From contig NC_064769.1 of assembly GCF_011397635.1 (NCBI RefSeq), positions 14,525,207-14,589,206 on the forward strand: 64,000 nt of DNA, in the 5' to 3' direction. Positions 22,801 through 63,572 of the stretch are shown one piece after another. A program made the position numbers and the translations under genes. The DNA is from Epinephelus fuscoguttatus. Lineage: Eukaryota; Chordata; Actinopteri; Perciformes; Serranidae. The notes below the pieces were generated by a model. That model was given only the letters and a program-made list of their open reading frames with translations. It was not told where the DNA came from and ran no database searches. Position 1 is the first letter of the stretch. Each line of letters starts with the position of its first letter.

Positions 22801-25258
22801 ACTATGTGCTCACATATGAAGGTAAAAAAAAACATGATTTAATGACAACATCTAAAACATAAATGTCGTTAAAAATGTGTATCCAACACATTTCTTCTTT
22901 TTGACTATTTTACAGTGCTCAGTGAGATTGTCATCCCTCCAACTCCGAAAACTGTCATATGTAAGTTGTGATCTTTGTTACTTTCTGAGCTTTAAAAGCT
23001 TGGCTCAGTTTTGTTTGGGATTTTGACAGATAACAGATGACACATTGTCTTTCTAGCTGCCCCCGTGGAGATGGAGAGTGAGGAGGAGGATGTCCACTGC
23101 TCCAGGCTGATTTTCAAAGAGGATTTCTTAACAGACCAATGCTTTGGAGAGAACCAACCTGTCAGCATTGTCACTGAAAAGGTTCACTTCGGGGAGGGGA
23201 TGCACCGGCGGGCTTTTCGGACCAAGATGCGGGCGGGTCAGATCCCTCTGTTACTGCCTGGATACCCCTGTGTGCTAAAAGTACACAATTCTATCAGCTA
23301 CGGGACCAAGAACAACGATGAGCTTGTTCAGAAGAACTTTACCTTGGCTGTAGAGGTAAGAACATCACAGGACTTCCTCTGGGGAGTCCCCCATGTTGTT
23401 ATTCAGTAGCCCAGAGCAGATAAATCAAACACTGGCTCTAGATATGGCCATACACGTTTTCCTGTCAGCCACTGGAGTTCTCTTACCCAGTTGGCACCAC
23501 AGTCTGTTTATAAAGATGGACGACATGAAAGCTCCCCAAAAGTGAAGCCAAAACACCTCAATCGCCCCCTGGTGGCTGGCTGCAGTATTTGTCATAATCC
23601 CCACCCTCTCCATTTTCGCAGATGGGACATGGGCCAAACTAAAAACATCAAAGTACACCTCAGATAAATTTTTCCTAAAGATGATTTCTGTCATTTATGG
23701 CCGTTTTATCACACTGATGTATGTTCAAGCTTTCATTTTTCTGATAAGTTTGATTTTAATTAGTTATTTGATGCTATTAAAAGGGGGTTTGACATTATGA
23801 TTGGCAGCTGTGTGTGCCAATCTGTGCGCTCACTATCAATGGCGCTGCTCGCAATTGGTTGGACAAGTCTATAGATGGGAACACAGAGATCGGTACTGTG
23901 TTGTAACTGATGTCACCAATGTAAAATGGCAGCAGCCGTATCAGGGATATTTTGGCTTCATTTTTGTACAGCAGGAGGAAGTGGCAACATGATGTCCATT
24001 TTGTCATATACAACCATTGCTTGGCACGTGGGAGAAGTTTCAGTCCTGTCACCTCACCGCTAGATGCCACTAAATCCTACACACTAGACCTTTAATAAGC
24101 ATTTTTTGTGCAGAGAATTTTATGGAAATGTTTCTGAATCAAATTTTTGACGCAATGTCATAGAATTCCGATTGAAATGACTCAAAAATGCATTTTGTAG
24201 GGGGAAATGCTCAGAGAGAGCCACTAAACATAGCTTACATAACATGCAAAATGTGACACTTGGGGCCATCTGGTTTTATTTTGATATGTTAATCATCCAG
24301 TTTTGAGTTTTATTCTTTTACAAAAACAGAATAAACACAATATTTTATCAAAGATCTTATGAGATGTCCTCTGTTAATTTTGTTTGCTCTGTAGGAGTGC
24401 CAGGTCCAGAACACAGCGAGAGAGTACATCAAGGCGTACACCACTGCAGCTCAGGCTGTTGAATCCTTTGGAGAGATCCCAGAGTGAGTGACACACATGA
24501 CAACCTGTAAACATAATATACAACATGACTCTCTGTTTTAATTATTTAACAATAGTCTGAAACACACACAGCTCATGTCATTTTGTTTCACACTTCCACC
24601 AGGATCATTCCCATCTACCTGGTTCACCGTCCATCCAATGACATCCCATACGCCACCCTGGAGGAGGAGCTGATCGGCGACTTTGTCAAGTATTCAGTCA
24701 AGGACGGCAAAGAGATCAACCTGATGAGACGGGACTCAGAGGCAGGGCAGAAATGTTGTGCTTTCCAGCACTGGGTGTATGATAAGACTGATGGCAACCT
24801 GCTGGTTACTGATATGCAAGGTTGGGAAAATGTGCAAATATACAAGTTTATAATCTTTGTATCTGCAAATGATTTCATTCAGAGCGCTTAAATCAGTCTG
24901 ATTTTGTGATTTTCAGGGGTGGGAATGAGGCTCACTGATGTGGGAATAGCCACCTGTAAGAAAGGGTGAGTATTTTTTTTTTCTTTACACCAATAACAGA
25001 TGCAAATTGTTAATACATGCAAAGTGACAAGTTATTTTATTTCTTTTTAGATATAAGGGCTTCAAAGGAAACTGTGCCACCTCCTTCATTGACCAGTTCA
25101 AAGCTCTGCACCAGTGCAACAAATACTGTGAGATCCTGGGCCTCAAGTCCCTGCAGCCCAAACCTAAAAAGCCTGCATCTGCTCCCAAACCCAAACCCCA
25201 ACCCTCTGCTGCACCCAAGAAGAAAACATTTGGGCCAACAATGAAGGGCAAGTCATAA
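16863..25258 (+). CDS. alpk2: Alpha-protein kinase 2-like gene: disordered region, Ig domain, alpha-kinase domain
   Basis: Exons: 16863-18659, 19888-21403, 21532-21679, 22694-22821, 22916-22960, 23057-23355, 24395-24483, 24603-24820, 24917-24965, 25051-25258 (TAA). They join in phase to 1498 codons. Residues 1 to about 1105 are acidic, Ser/Thr-rich and probably disordered, with a [14 protein letters not shown] patch. Next is an Ig-like domain over two exons (LCLWCQF, VTWRRDG, GKYQCQL), then the alpha-kinase domain: nucleotide-binding Lys near 1286 ([10 protein letters not shown]), catalytic Asp near 1411 (LLVTDMQG), Gly-rich [11 protein letters not shown], and zinc-site residues (HQCNKYC). 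Alpha-kinases phosphorylate Ser/Thr. ALPK2 and ALPK3 are close; the neighbours nedd4l and mir-122 favour alpk2. The start is the first in-frame ATG after TGA 16827-16829, and the N-terminal Ig domain of mammalian ALPK2 was not found. Confidence 0.87.
18660..19887 (+). other. Alpk2 intron with a possible internal promoter and alternative first exon
   Basis: Within this intron, 19440-19663 holds a TTTAAAA box (about 19457), an inverted CCAAT (GATTGGC, about 19514) and CTATAACA (about 19551), followed by about 100 bases ending in a good donor, GAAAG|GTATGT, near 19661. A small frame starting at the ATG near 19592 would not join the next exon in phase, so any exon here would be untranslated. This rests on motifs alone. 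Confidence 0.25.
22340..22366. repeat. Poly-A run in an alpk2 intron
   Basis: About 17 consecutive A residues, possibly the tail of an old retroelement insertion; no body recognised. Confidence 0.6.
23370..24091 (+). mobile_element. MITE family A copy 2, interrupted by another repeat, in the kinase-domain intron
   Basis: The left part (CAAACACTGGCTCTAGATAT) and right end (CTAGATGCCACTAAATCCTA, then CACTAGACC before TTAA at 24092-24095) match family A. Between them, about 23490-23975, lies a second repeat with CGCCCCCTGGTGGCTGGCTG, also present in inverted orientation at about 35700-36055. The left terminus is lost about 14 bases after the splice donor at 23356. Confidence 0.65.
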
Positions 25259-26391
25259 TAGGAGGAGAATCTTTGGACTATGGGGATTTCATTTTTATTG
25301 AACTGGTGAGGGTTTAGTTGATTTGATTTGCTTTGCTCACGTTGGACCTTGTCTTGCAGAGTTTGGTTTGTCAAAGATGAATCAGAAGGTTTTGGGCTGC
25401 AGGTGGAAGATGACAGAGGAGACAGATGGGTTTGACTCTGGAGGGAGCCACTATTGTTGTATAGGAGTTTTTGCTACATCTCATGTTGAACATTTGAGAC
25501 CAGAGATGGTCTCTGAATGAAAGTGTGACACTTTATTTCACGAGTTTTGGGTAAACTGTGACACTTGAAAATGATGACGTTTGTCGACAACGTTGAACTT
25601 TGATGTCTTAGAGAGATTGCTTTATTGATGAAGTTCAATAGTTTTTCTTTACACAACAACACTTTTTTGTTTGTTTTTTTACTTCTGTGATGTTTTCAAA
25701 TTTATTACTTCATTAAATTAATGAACTTGTTAATTAATTGATTAGAGGAAATGTCTTTTAAATAGGCTGTATGATGAACCACACACAGTAGAGAACATGT
25801 ATTGTTTTGAGTTCAGTATGAGTGGGTCAGTTTTGTGTGTTTGGTTTGCGAGGTGACACAGGTGTTTGATGAACATGTATTCGTTTAGTGTCATATCATT
25901 ATAATGTTCATATAGGAAAAGGTACTGATTCAGGATGAGCTCACATTTTATTCTGGAAACAACAAAGTCATTTTGTAAAGCTTGTGTAAAGTATACTTTT
26001 GAATGTATTCACTGAAAAAATGTGAAGATTTATTGATTTGTCATTTTATTACCTGGTGCAAATCTTCTTCTGATTTTCTGGCATCATTTCAAGGATCCAG
26101 TCTGCGGCCTAGCTCAAACTAAGTCACTGACATGTGAAACTAAACCCGTTCAGAGCCTGTCTGCATACATATGATATCAATAACATACCAGCTGTTCAAT
26201 GGCACACAGTCTCCATATAATAAGCTCCTCTGTCCTACTCTCACTGTTGCTTTTTAAATCCCTGACCCAAATTGCTGACATGGCTCTCAGGTTGAGGCTT
26301 TCGGCCAGCGTATATGCACACACTTGATCTTTGTCATTAAAGAGATGTTGCTGGTTGGAGAGGCTTTCTGGTTTATTTTTCATTAAGTTAA
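25259..26391 (+). other. Presumed alpk2 3' untranslated region and spacer
   Basis: No coding pattern follows the alpk2 stop. Possible weak polyadenylation signals include ATTAAA near 25713. The true end of the transcript cannot be fixed from sequence. Confidence 0.35.
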
Positions 26392-27096
26392 AAGGATAAA
26401 TCAATAGTACATATTTTTCCTTTTACCTGTGGTGCTATTTATCAGTTTAGATTGTTTTGTTGTGAGTTGCTGAGTGTTGGAGATATCAGCTGTAGAGATG
26501 TCTGCCTTCTCTCCAATATAATGGAACTAGATTGCACTCAGTTTGTGGTGCTCAAAGCGCCAAAAAATGTATTTTAAAAACTCTGGCTGCTCAAAATAAT
26601 CCACAGACCTTGTTGTGACCAGTTTCATGTTGGAACTGACCTGCAAACTATATCAATGCTGCATCTACTGCTAGCTCACCTAGCACCACTGAGCTAGATA
26701 TCATTACAGCTCAGCCGAGGAGGACGCCATTAATGTTTGCATCTGTCACAAGCTTGAGCCTCTTGTCCATGAGTAGATGCACACTTCCTTCTGCGCGATG
26801 ATATAGTGGCGGGTGTAGTTTGGTAGAAAGAAAATAGTTCCTACACGAAACTGCTCACAACAAGGTCTGTGGGTTATCTTGACAAATCAAAGTTTTTTTA
26901 ATGCAACTGTTGGCACTTTGAGCACCGCAAACCGAGTGCCATCTAGTTCCATTATATTTGAGAGAAGGCAGAAACCTCTATGGACGATATCTCCAACACT
27001 CTGCAACTCACACCAAAACAATCTCAACTGATAAACAGCACTACAGGTATGAGGAAAAATATGTATTTTTTTTTTATCTTGGGGTGAGCTGTCCCT
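26392..27096. mobile_element. Near full-length fold-back MITE, family B copy 2
   Basis: TTAA at 26388-26391 and 27097-27100 bracket about 700 bases whose halves are inverted copies. ATTTATCAGTTTAGATTGTT at the left is matched by AACAATCTCAACTGATAAAC at the right, and both arms carry the segment around AATATAATGGAACTAGAT in opposite orientation. No coding capacity. This is the fullest of four copies in the window. Confidence 0.8.
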
Positions 27097-27100
27097 TTAA

Positions 27101-27740
27101 ATCAACACATTTTCTGTATTGGGACCTCTGACCCACAGGTTTGAGGGATTAAGGGTATTGCATCATGATTGACACTGATGTGCAAATATCTGCTTGTCTT
27201 TGTACACGGGGCTGGGTTTGAATATGTGTATCAAATGTGAACAGTTTGTCTAATTTAGTTCATAGGAATGTGAGAAAAGTTCACTCTGTAGCAACAGACA
27301 AAAAACAAACACTTTATTTATGTCATTTGTAGGATGAAGACAGTTGTACGGTCTTAAAATGTAGTGCTACAATTGTTTAGATCAGATTACCTGTTTACAT
27401 GTTGGGAAAAAGTTCGAAAGATGTCAACACAAGAAATGGCGACAGCATGAAAAAACAAATGGGCCGTCTATTTTTATGTTGTACTCACAGAGGAGAAGGT
27501 CTCCAGCAGCAAATTAGCACCTCAAACACAAAAGTAAGTGGGTCACACTCAGAAGCTCAAGATCATGTACCATATATCAACACAGTGTATCTATTTTTAT
27601 CTCAGCTCCTCCTCAGTGGTGTCACATAAACACATTTCTAAGATTTGAATGAGGGAACTATTACAAATCTATGGTAAGACAATTCAGATACAGAAGCCAC
27701 AATACAAACAGAGGGAGACTGACTGAGGGACATGTTGAGG
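27101..27740. other. Spacer between MITE copy and mir-122
   Basis: No gene pattern. On the minus strand this lies just downstream of mir-122 and would be part of the primary transcript's 3' portion. Confidence 0.4.
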
Positions 27741-27748
27741 CTCTTTTC

Positions 27749-27826
27749 ACACTGTAGCTATTTAGTGTGATAATGGCGTTTGATACACAGGACACAAACA
27801 CCATTGTCACACTCCACAGCTCTGGA
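27749..27826 (-). ncRNA. mir122: microRNA mir-122 precursor hairpin
   Basis: On the minus strand the 5' arm at 27816-27795 begins TGGAGTGTGACAATGG and reads as the full 22-nt miR-122-5p. The 3' arm at 27780-27759 begins AACGCCATTATCACAC and reads as miR-122-3p. The loop between them is GTGTCCTGTGTATC, and AGCT on one side can pair with AGCT on the other at the stem base. miR-122 is the dominant liver microRNA of vertebrates, acting in lipid and cholesterol metabolism through seed GGAGTGT. It lies between alpk2 and nedd4l on the nedd4l strand, as I recall for the human locus. The match is from memory of the mature sequences, but both arms plus location leave little doubt. Confidence 0.97.
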
Positions 27827-29469
27827 GGACATTTACCAGAGATATTGCAGACGGAGGAATTGTTAATGCACGCTGGTGGATGGACAACCTGGTGAGATAA
27901 AGGAAACAGAAGTTTGGTGATATGAAGAGTAGTGGAGAGAGTGAAAGTGAGAACATGAAACAAAGTAGAGAGAAACAGAGTAAGCTGTGATTCATAATTA
28001 TACATGTAGCACTTTATAATCTGAAATTAAACATGAATGAAGAACTTAAAAAGCCACGGAAAATGGTGACAGTGATGCTGACTAAATACACACGGCTTAT
28101 CCAAAGTGTCCGAAGTCCATGTCCTTTTTTTTACTGATTGTGGGGATGGTTGCAGCTGTGCGCATTTAAAGTGTGTGAGTGTCAGGGAGCAAGAAAGTAA
28201 AAGAACACCTGTGTGACCCCCATGTCTTTCTATATAACAAACTTTTTTGCTAATTTATTTAGCACATGTAGTTGTAAATAGAGTTGGTTCTGACTGTATG
28301 TCACACTAGATTCAGTACATCTTTATTTCTTTTGCTTTTAACCATATAACATAATAATTCAGCGCTGAAAATGACACACAAATGATCAACTTTACCAATA
28401 CAACTATGAGATGAAAACATTATTAAAGGATTCTGACCTATTTTCAGACAACACCCAACTCACCTCAAGTTTCTAAAGTGGATCCTCTCTCCAGGATTCA
28501 TTCATTCATACCCTGCTCTCATCCTCCTGCTCCTGATCCTCCCGGCCACTCTCTCCTTTCTGCTCCTTCCCTCTCTCACCGGCGTATCTTTGTCCCCCGA
28601 GTCTTTCCAAACAGTTAAAAGTCCAGAGCTCCAGGTTCATGAGGTGATATGTGGTGCTTTTGGGTTTGATGCTGTCCCGTTCCAAGTCTTTATGTAGACA
28701 GAGCAGGCTTTGGACAAACAGCCAGTTCCACATTAGTGATAAGCTACAGGGGAAGTATTGATCGACCCTGACCAGAGGTAGAGGGTGAGGGTTGGAGGAG
28801 GGGGAGACCAAAAAACTGCCCCGGTGAGGCAACAGGGCCTTAATAGCAAGGTTTCACTGGAAGTCACCGTGAGCTGAATGAAACACACTTAGGTGAACAC
28901 AAACTGGAAAATCTACCTAATATGATATGGAGTTTGGTGGAGATGAAGGCCCAAAACGTTAGCAGACTATACAGCCTTACTTTAGAGGAGTTAAATGAGA
29001 TACTTATAAAGTAAAAGCAAGTCAAAGAGTCAAGTCATGTGTTTGTGACCGCTATGTCTTAAAGAGAATGTCAAGGAAAACAGATTTTTTTTTTCCTTCA
29101 ATGATTACAATACTTCACTTTAGAAAACTCTACAGAGTGAATGTCCAAATTCTTAGTAGTTAATAGTTAATGGGTAGAAAATAGTTAATGGATACACTAT
29201 AAGTAGAGGTATGTCCCCAAGGATCAGTTTCTTTAAAAACCTGTCACCTAGAGCAGATAATGAACTAGCATCCCTTTAAATGGAGGTTTGATTCACTTTG
29301 CTGAGTTTCACCCCCTGAAGCCCTAACATTTAATCAGTGATTCCCAACCAGTGGTATTTGTACTTCTGCAGTGTCAGGGGGTGCATGGATTGGTTGTGGA
29401 GAAACTTGCTAATCTGAAAAATAGCTGACATCATCAAAATCATAGATCATTTGTATATCAGTTAGTAAC

Positions 29470-29945
29470 CCCTTGTTAAGTTGAATTTTGGGGAGAAAAA
29501 ATATTTTTCTTGCATGCCTCCATGGTGAACGAAAAATCTGAAAACAGAGAAAATTCTTGATGAATTGAAATAGTGGGTGGCCCAATTAAGAGCAGCATAA
29601 CTATATGAAAACATCTGTTTACAAACTGTCACACAACTCCTGCAGGCTAATCCAAGTCTCATTTATCCAGTCAAGACTGTTTTAAATAGCGAAATTTTAG
29701 TGAAATGCATGAGTTTGGGAAGTACTGAGAATACGACTGGATAAATGGGGCTTGGATTATACTGCACGAGTTGTGTGAGAGCTTGTAAACAGATGTTATG
29801 ATATAATTTTGCTGTTGTTAAACGTGGACCCCTATGAGTTCCATTCATCTGGAATTTTCTCAATTTCTGGATTCTTCTTTCACTGTGGAGGCATGCAAGA
29901 AAAACAAAGGTTTCTTCACAAATTGGGCATAACACAGGGTGAGTA
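29470..29945. mobile_element. Fold-back element, family E
   Basis: The halves are inverted: TTCTTGCATGCCTCCATGGTG against GGAGGCATGCAAGAA, TGTTTACAAACTGTCACACAA against TTGTGTGAGAGCTTGTAAACA, and AGTCTCATTTATCCAGT against ACTGGATAAATGGGGCT. No coding capacity. The outer ends are not clear, so both coordinates are approximate. Confidence 0.65.
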
Positions 29946-32479
29946 ATATATATATATATAAAGAGTCGTTTGGGGGAGGAAGTGCTCATTTAATATACAA
30001 CAAATGGCATTTTCAGTATTGTAGCATCTGTAAAAGTTGCTTTACAAAAGTAGCCGTCATAAAAAATACTATTAAGTCATTTCCAGTTGAACTTTAAGTA
30101 TATGTCCACTTGATTTGACAATACAATTTAATGATATTTGTGGTCCCCTTTTAACTTTTGAAGAAAAAGTATGTGGAAAAAAAAGATTCAAAACCACTTC
30201 TTTAGTCTCCAGTGCTTCCTTACATCTCATAAAATGAGGGGTGAGTAATCGATAAACAAATGGTCATTTTGTGGGTAAAGTATTCCCCTAAAATCAGATA
30301 TTGTACAGGTTTGTCCATATGATCCTTGGCAAAGGAACATTAGAGTTGAAAACATTAATCATTAGAATGTTTTCAAGTTACAATTATCCACCTTTTGGCC
30401 AACTTATTGCTTAACTTCCCAGCAGGGTTTCATTAAGGTCAGTGTTGTGACGTAACATAGAAACAGAGGCCGGTGAGTACGAGCCTGTCTGATCATTTTT
30501 CAGAAGACCAAACAAGTGTGTTTGTGTTTTCTTATGATTTACTCCATGGACAATTATGTTAAAGATTTATTCTCATTTGCTCTTTGTGACATTGTTTTTT
30601 AACAGGTGAATGTTTCAGCAGGTGGATCTAAAGAAGAGTTGGCTCTCGGCTTGTTTGTGACCAGATCCAGGGTAGCAGGGCTTGATAAAATGTCCCCGCA
30701 CAGGCAGGGTGGCTTTTATTTGCTTGTCCTTGGAGCTGATAACTCCTAGATTGCCTGTGTGAATGAACTGAGGTCCCTTCACCACACCACGTGTGCACAC
30801 ACAAGCACACCGAAAAAAAGAGAAAGACAGGAAGAGTTGTAAGTCTCATTAATTTCTCAAGACAGGTGATTTTGTCAAACAGTCTCCCCTGGCAGCAGCA
30901 GCACCTGTCCATGATGGAGTATAACTTCTTTTTGAACTTTGTGACCCACTGTGAAAGAAATATGTTGGAGAGAGTTAAAATAAAACTTAGACTTCAAGCT
31001 ACACAGCTTAAAGGATCATCCTGCTATTTCTGTACATTTAAAACCAGAAATTATTTAAGAAGAACTTTTAGTTTAGTACAATACAGTAACATAAAAGATT
31101 TGAGTACACCAGACACAAAATAAATGTGCCACATGACCCTAATCTGACAGGAAAGTAATAATTCTATTACTTTTTTTTTTAATATTTAATTCTGTCAGAT
31201 GAACATGAAAACACTGACTACACATTTTAACATTTTTACTATAATTATTTCATTGAATTATAAAAATGTGTTGTGGTGAGTTTAAGTTTCTCAATTGCAA
31301 GAACAAGGCAAAGAGATAAACTCTGAACCAGGAAGTGCTCTGTAATTTACCACAGCACAACTTTATGTGAGACACTATAATATCCACAGAAGCGGGAGGT
31401 CACTAACTGTGTCTACGACTCAACTCATTGTGCAAAATATCTTTTACCACATTATTAAGTGTACTCTATTAGAACCATTGTGACATACAGAAACATTAAT
31501 CACTGTGTAATGGGTAACGTGAGTGATTTAGAACACATTTAAACAGTTTTCTTTGGCTGATGGCCTTAAATACAGTCTCACAGCATGTTGGGAAACTCCA
31601 CTTATTTAACCCTAGCACACTACAATATATTAAGTATACAATATACAACTAATTAGGTGAAATCAGCTTAATAAATTTTAGTCAAATTAACTCAAAACTC
31701 AAAAATTCTTAACATAAGAAAATTATGTCAAGCTCACAAGGGAAGTGTGTTTGTGTCATTTTGACAATACAAGGCATTGGTGTAGACTCTACATTAAAAT
31801 TTTGTGTCATGGATGGATAAGGGCTTACAGTGTGCTTATACATAGCCTTTTTTCAATCGTGTTGGGTAGGATTGTCTAAAACAATGCTTCCTAATTTACA
31901 AGATATTCATGTTTTATTTATTGTAAAACTTAAAAGCCTTGTCCTAATAAAACACCCAGTTCCTTTTACTAGCCCAGCATGGCTACACATTTTGACAAAT
32001 AAAGGCCTGTCTCAATTACGTAGATGCCTGGACTGGTTGCCTGCTGGCTACCTCAAATCATGTGTCCATTCCTTGATTACCCTAGAAGTTATTCATATTT
32101 CTTTAGTCCGTAAGGGTCCTCAGATCAAAAGAACTAAAAGGGTTTTAAATAAAAATTAATCCAAGTTGTGAGTATTGTTTTAACAGGATAAAGTGGTGTT
32201 GTGTCAGTATGCCGAGTGCTGTAATCCTCGAGTGTCGTAACTCTCTCGCTCTGAAGTGCTGTCTGTCAGAGCGAGATCAAATAAATGATTCATAATTGAC
32301 ATATTATCTGAAGCCTAAGTTCTATACAACTACTATTCATAGCCTGCTGGTTTAAATAAACAGTTTGATCATATTTCCCAATCTCTGCTGAGCAACAGTT
32401 TTATGTGCAAGAAATTAAAGGCTTGTCCAAAACTGAGTTGATTTCAGGGCTGTGATTTGAAGTTTTATGGTAATTTTTT

Positions 32480-33000
32480 TTAAAGGAGTTTTATGCAACA
32501 TTCAGAGCTTTGATTCAGAGTCTGGGATGGAATTGTCTAAACATGGCTCTCGACATGGAGGTGGCTGATCCAGCAGCTAACAATGGTTCTAATAGCATGA
32601 ACAATGTTAACAACAGTAACAGTGCTGACAGAGCAAATGATGTTAACTTTGGAGGGAATTGGAGGGTGGGTGTTGTGCTTATGCAACAACAACTGTTCCA
32701 CTAATGTGAGTTGGGATGGCGTTATCAGCGGAAACTGCTGTATGAGCAAAGTGCAGTGGTGACGATTAGCTAGCTGGTGGAATACATGCGGTCTGACTGG
32801 CTCCGAGAACAAAGAACGGAGAAGCTCCGATAATAACACACACAGATGGAGCATAACTTCATTCTCTGCTCAGGACACCATTACTCCACTATAGCTTGAC
32901 ATAGCAAATAGTTGTTTGCTGCTATATTAATGCTCTGGGTGTTGTGTACAGCTCTTTTAACTTTTGCTAGACACTAGTAACTACAGAGGCCAAATAAATG
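32480..33000. repeat. Probable interspersed repeat
   Basis: The stretch around TTAGCTAGCTGGTGGAATAC, GAACAAAGAACGGAGAAGCT and TCATTCTCTGCTCAGGACACC resembles a high-copy teleost repeat from memory. There is no second copy in the window to prove it. Confidence 0.35.
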
Positions 33001-34189
33001 GTTTAAAAAGAACAATAATTTTCCCTGAAATGTAGTGGTGTAAAACTAGAATGCAATAGATTTACTCAAGTAAAGAACTTTGAGTTGTTCTTAAACAGAG
33101 ACACTACTAAGTTTACTTTTTAACCAGCACAAAGGCTAACACATAAGACACACATTAGAAGAACTGTGGAATTAGTTTTCAGTTAATTTTGGGTTAATAT
33201 TCAGAAGAAATTATAAGTTTAACGTTCAGTAAAGTGTCATACACATCATATATTTTCATGGCTCTTCTATGTTTCTCCTTCTGGCACAGTATAAGCAAAG
33301 TTAGAGTCCAGTTACATCAACTCAAACAACACACACTGAGAAGTTTCATTTTTATTTGACTGAAGTTAAATGAACCACAAAGAGTTGCAGAGAGTGGTGG
33401 AATCTTTAACAAAAGTGATATTTCCCGTTGTTCATTAAAAACAGGACTAATCTTTACTGAGTCAGTTTGAGAGGTGGGATCACAGGAGGGAAGAAACACA
33501 CGGGAGGAAAAAAAAAGGCAAAGAAAAGGGACAAAGGGAAGACAGGAAATAGAGAATACTAAAAGGATGTGAAGTCTCTGCTTCACCTCTGTCAACTTTT
33601 TCTACCTTAGCAGCAGCTCAGATTTACAGACTATTTATATTGCACCGGGTAAGTGCTCTGAATGGAAAAAAAAAAAGAATCACATTCAAGTTAATGACAA
33701 AAGACATACAACAGGCGACGTGACCTCAGAGTGATCTATAAAGTGCCCTTTAGGTTCAATGGTGTTAGAAAAAGGAGAGAGAAACAAAAAACATAAAAAA
33801 GAAAAAAACATTTTTCTTTGTAAGAAACGTGCTGCTTTATATTCAGTGGCAATCACAGCTTTTCTCTCAAACACCCGCGCACGCACACAGCTTCATTTTA
33901 GTGTTGTTGATCAGTAATACTTCTGTTAAAGTCATACATATATTTATATATCATGAAAGAACTTAAAATGTTTTTTTTTCCAAGAACAATTTACAGCATT
34001 ATGAACAGCAACAGGCATGAGAATATTAATATAATCATGACGCAAACATCTCAGAGAAACTATCCCCAAGTTTTAGTTTTCCCTTCTCGACCTCGAGACC
34101 GGTTACATGTCCAAATTACTACGATGTAGTCAAAGCAAACACAAGATACAGTTTCATGCTGCTTCCATAGCACTACAATAAAAACCATT

Positions 34190-34195
34190 TTTATT
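34190..34195 (-). promoter_or_regulatory. Candidate nedd4l polyadenylation signal
   Basis: AATAAA on the minus strand, about 965 bases after the nedd4l stop. A second AATAAA lies at 33351-33356, about 1.8 kb after the stop. Which is used cannot be told from sequence. Confidence 0.3.
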
Positions 34196-35158
34196 CAACA
34201 CATTTGCTATCACCATAACAAATGATATGGATTAATTATTTCCCAGACTAGCCAGATTAACACTTCACACATCATGTCATATAGAATTGTCAAAATAGTA
34301 AACAACATTGTTTATCAGTACAAATACGTTGAGAGTATTTTCCTGCAAGAATTATACCAATGATTTAAGAACAAAACAAAAAAACAAATCTGTTCCATGG
34401 TGACAAAAACTATAAAAAAAAAATCATCTGTGGGGATTATTTTGTATCCCCCATTCTTGAATCCTTACCAGTGGCTAAAAAAAGGAAAACATTATTCTAC
34501 AAAAAGGCTGCAGCGGCGATTTCTGATCACACAACATATAGAGAAGGCTCTACGGAGGGGTGTGGCCGATTTCCTGAAATGTGATTGGCTAGCATTCCTA
34601 AGGTAATCTGGTGTTGGTCTAAGGATTTGAGAGAGTTGTGATCATAGTGCCATTGCAGTTTCTTAGAGAAATAGTGCATGTAGGAGCCAGATTAAGGCCA
34701 TGCTAAGTCCCCTCCACTGAAGGGTGCTTGAATACTGTGCTATAGTGTAAATAAAGGAGCTATTGAAATGCATTAGTGTTTTCCAGCACTGTAGATTTTT
34801 CACAGGACGAGGGTAGAGGGGAAAGAAACGGCAGATCAGGAGCCAGCTCATTCATTGCTCATGCCTGTGGTTAATAGATTTCAGCATTCAACAGTGCGAC
34901 TCTCCCGTTCTTCCCCCAGCACCTTTAAGGAGTGACCTACCCACTCTGAAAAGATTTAAAGACGTAGGCATATTGGCTCGACAAATCGCTGTACAGTCTC
35001 AAACCACCTGTGCTGTGGAGATGGCTCACAGTCAGGCATTACAGTACAACATGCTCACACAGAACTGCTACAGCAGCTGGTTTGACATCCCTGTGGCTTT
35101 TAATTTTATTTATTTTTTGTATTTGTTGGTTGGTTGGATTCAGTTGGAGGGTGCCGTT

Positions 35159-63572
<28,414 letters not shown>

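Larger units (their letters stand above)
27827..33350 (-). other. Upstream region of mir-122, expected to hold its primary transcript and promoter
   Basis: No protein-coding exon is supported here. On the minus strand this lies 5' of mir-122 and 3' of nedd4l. Besides a fold-back element (about 29470-29945) and a repeat (about 32480-33000), it holds a cluster of three GTTAAT motifs at 29159-29189, which resemble HNF1 half-sites, and a GC-richer block at 28500-28850. The start of the primary transcript cannot be placed from sequence. Confidence 0.35.

Noticed and set aside
22699..22821. Acceptor at the CAG before 22699 for the second Ig exon
   Set aside because: It breaks the frame; the AAG acceptor at 22693 keeps the Ig sequence in phase with exons on both sides.
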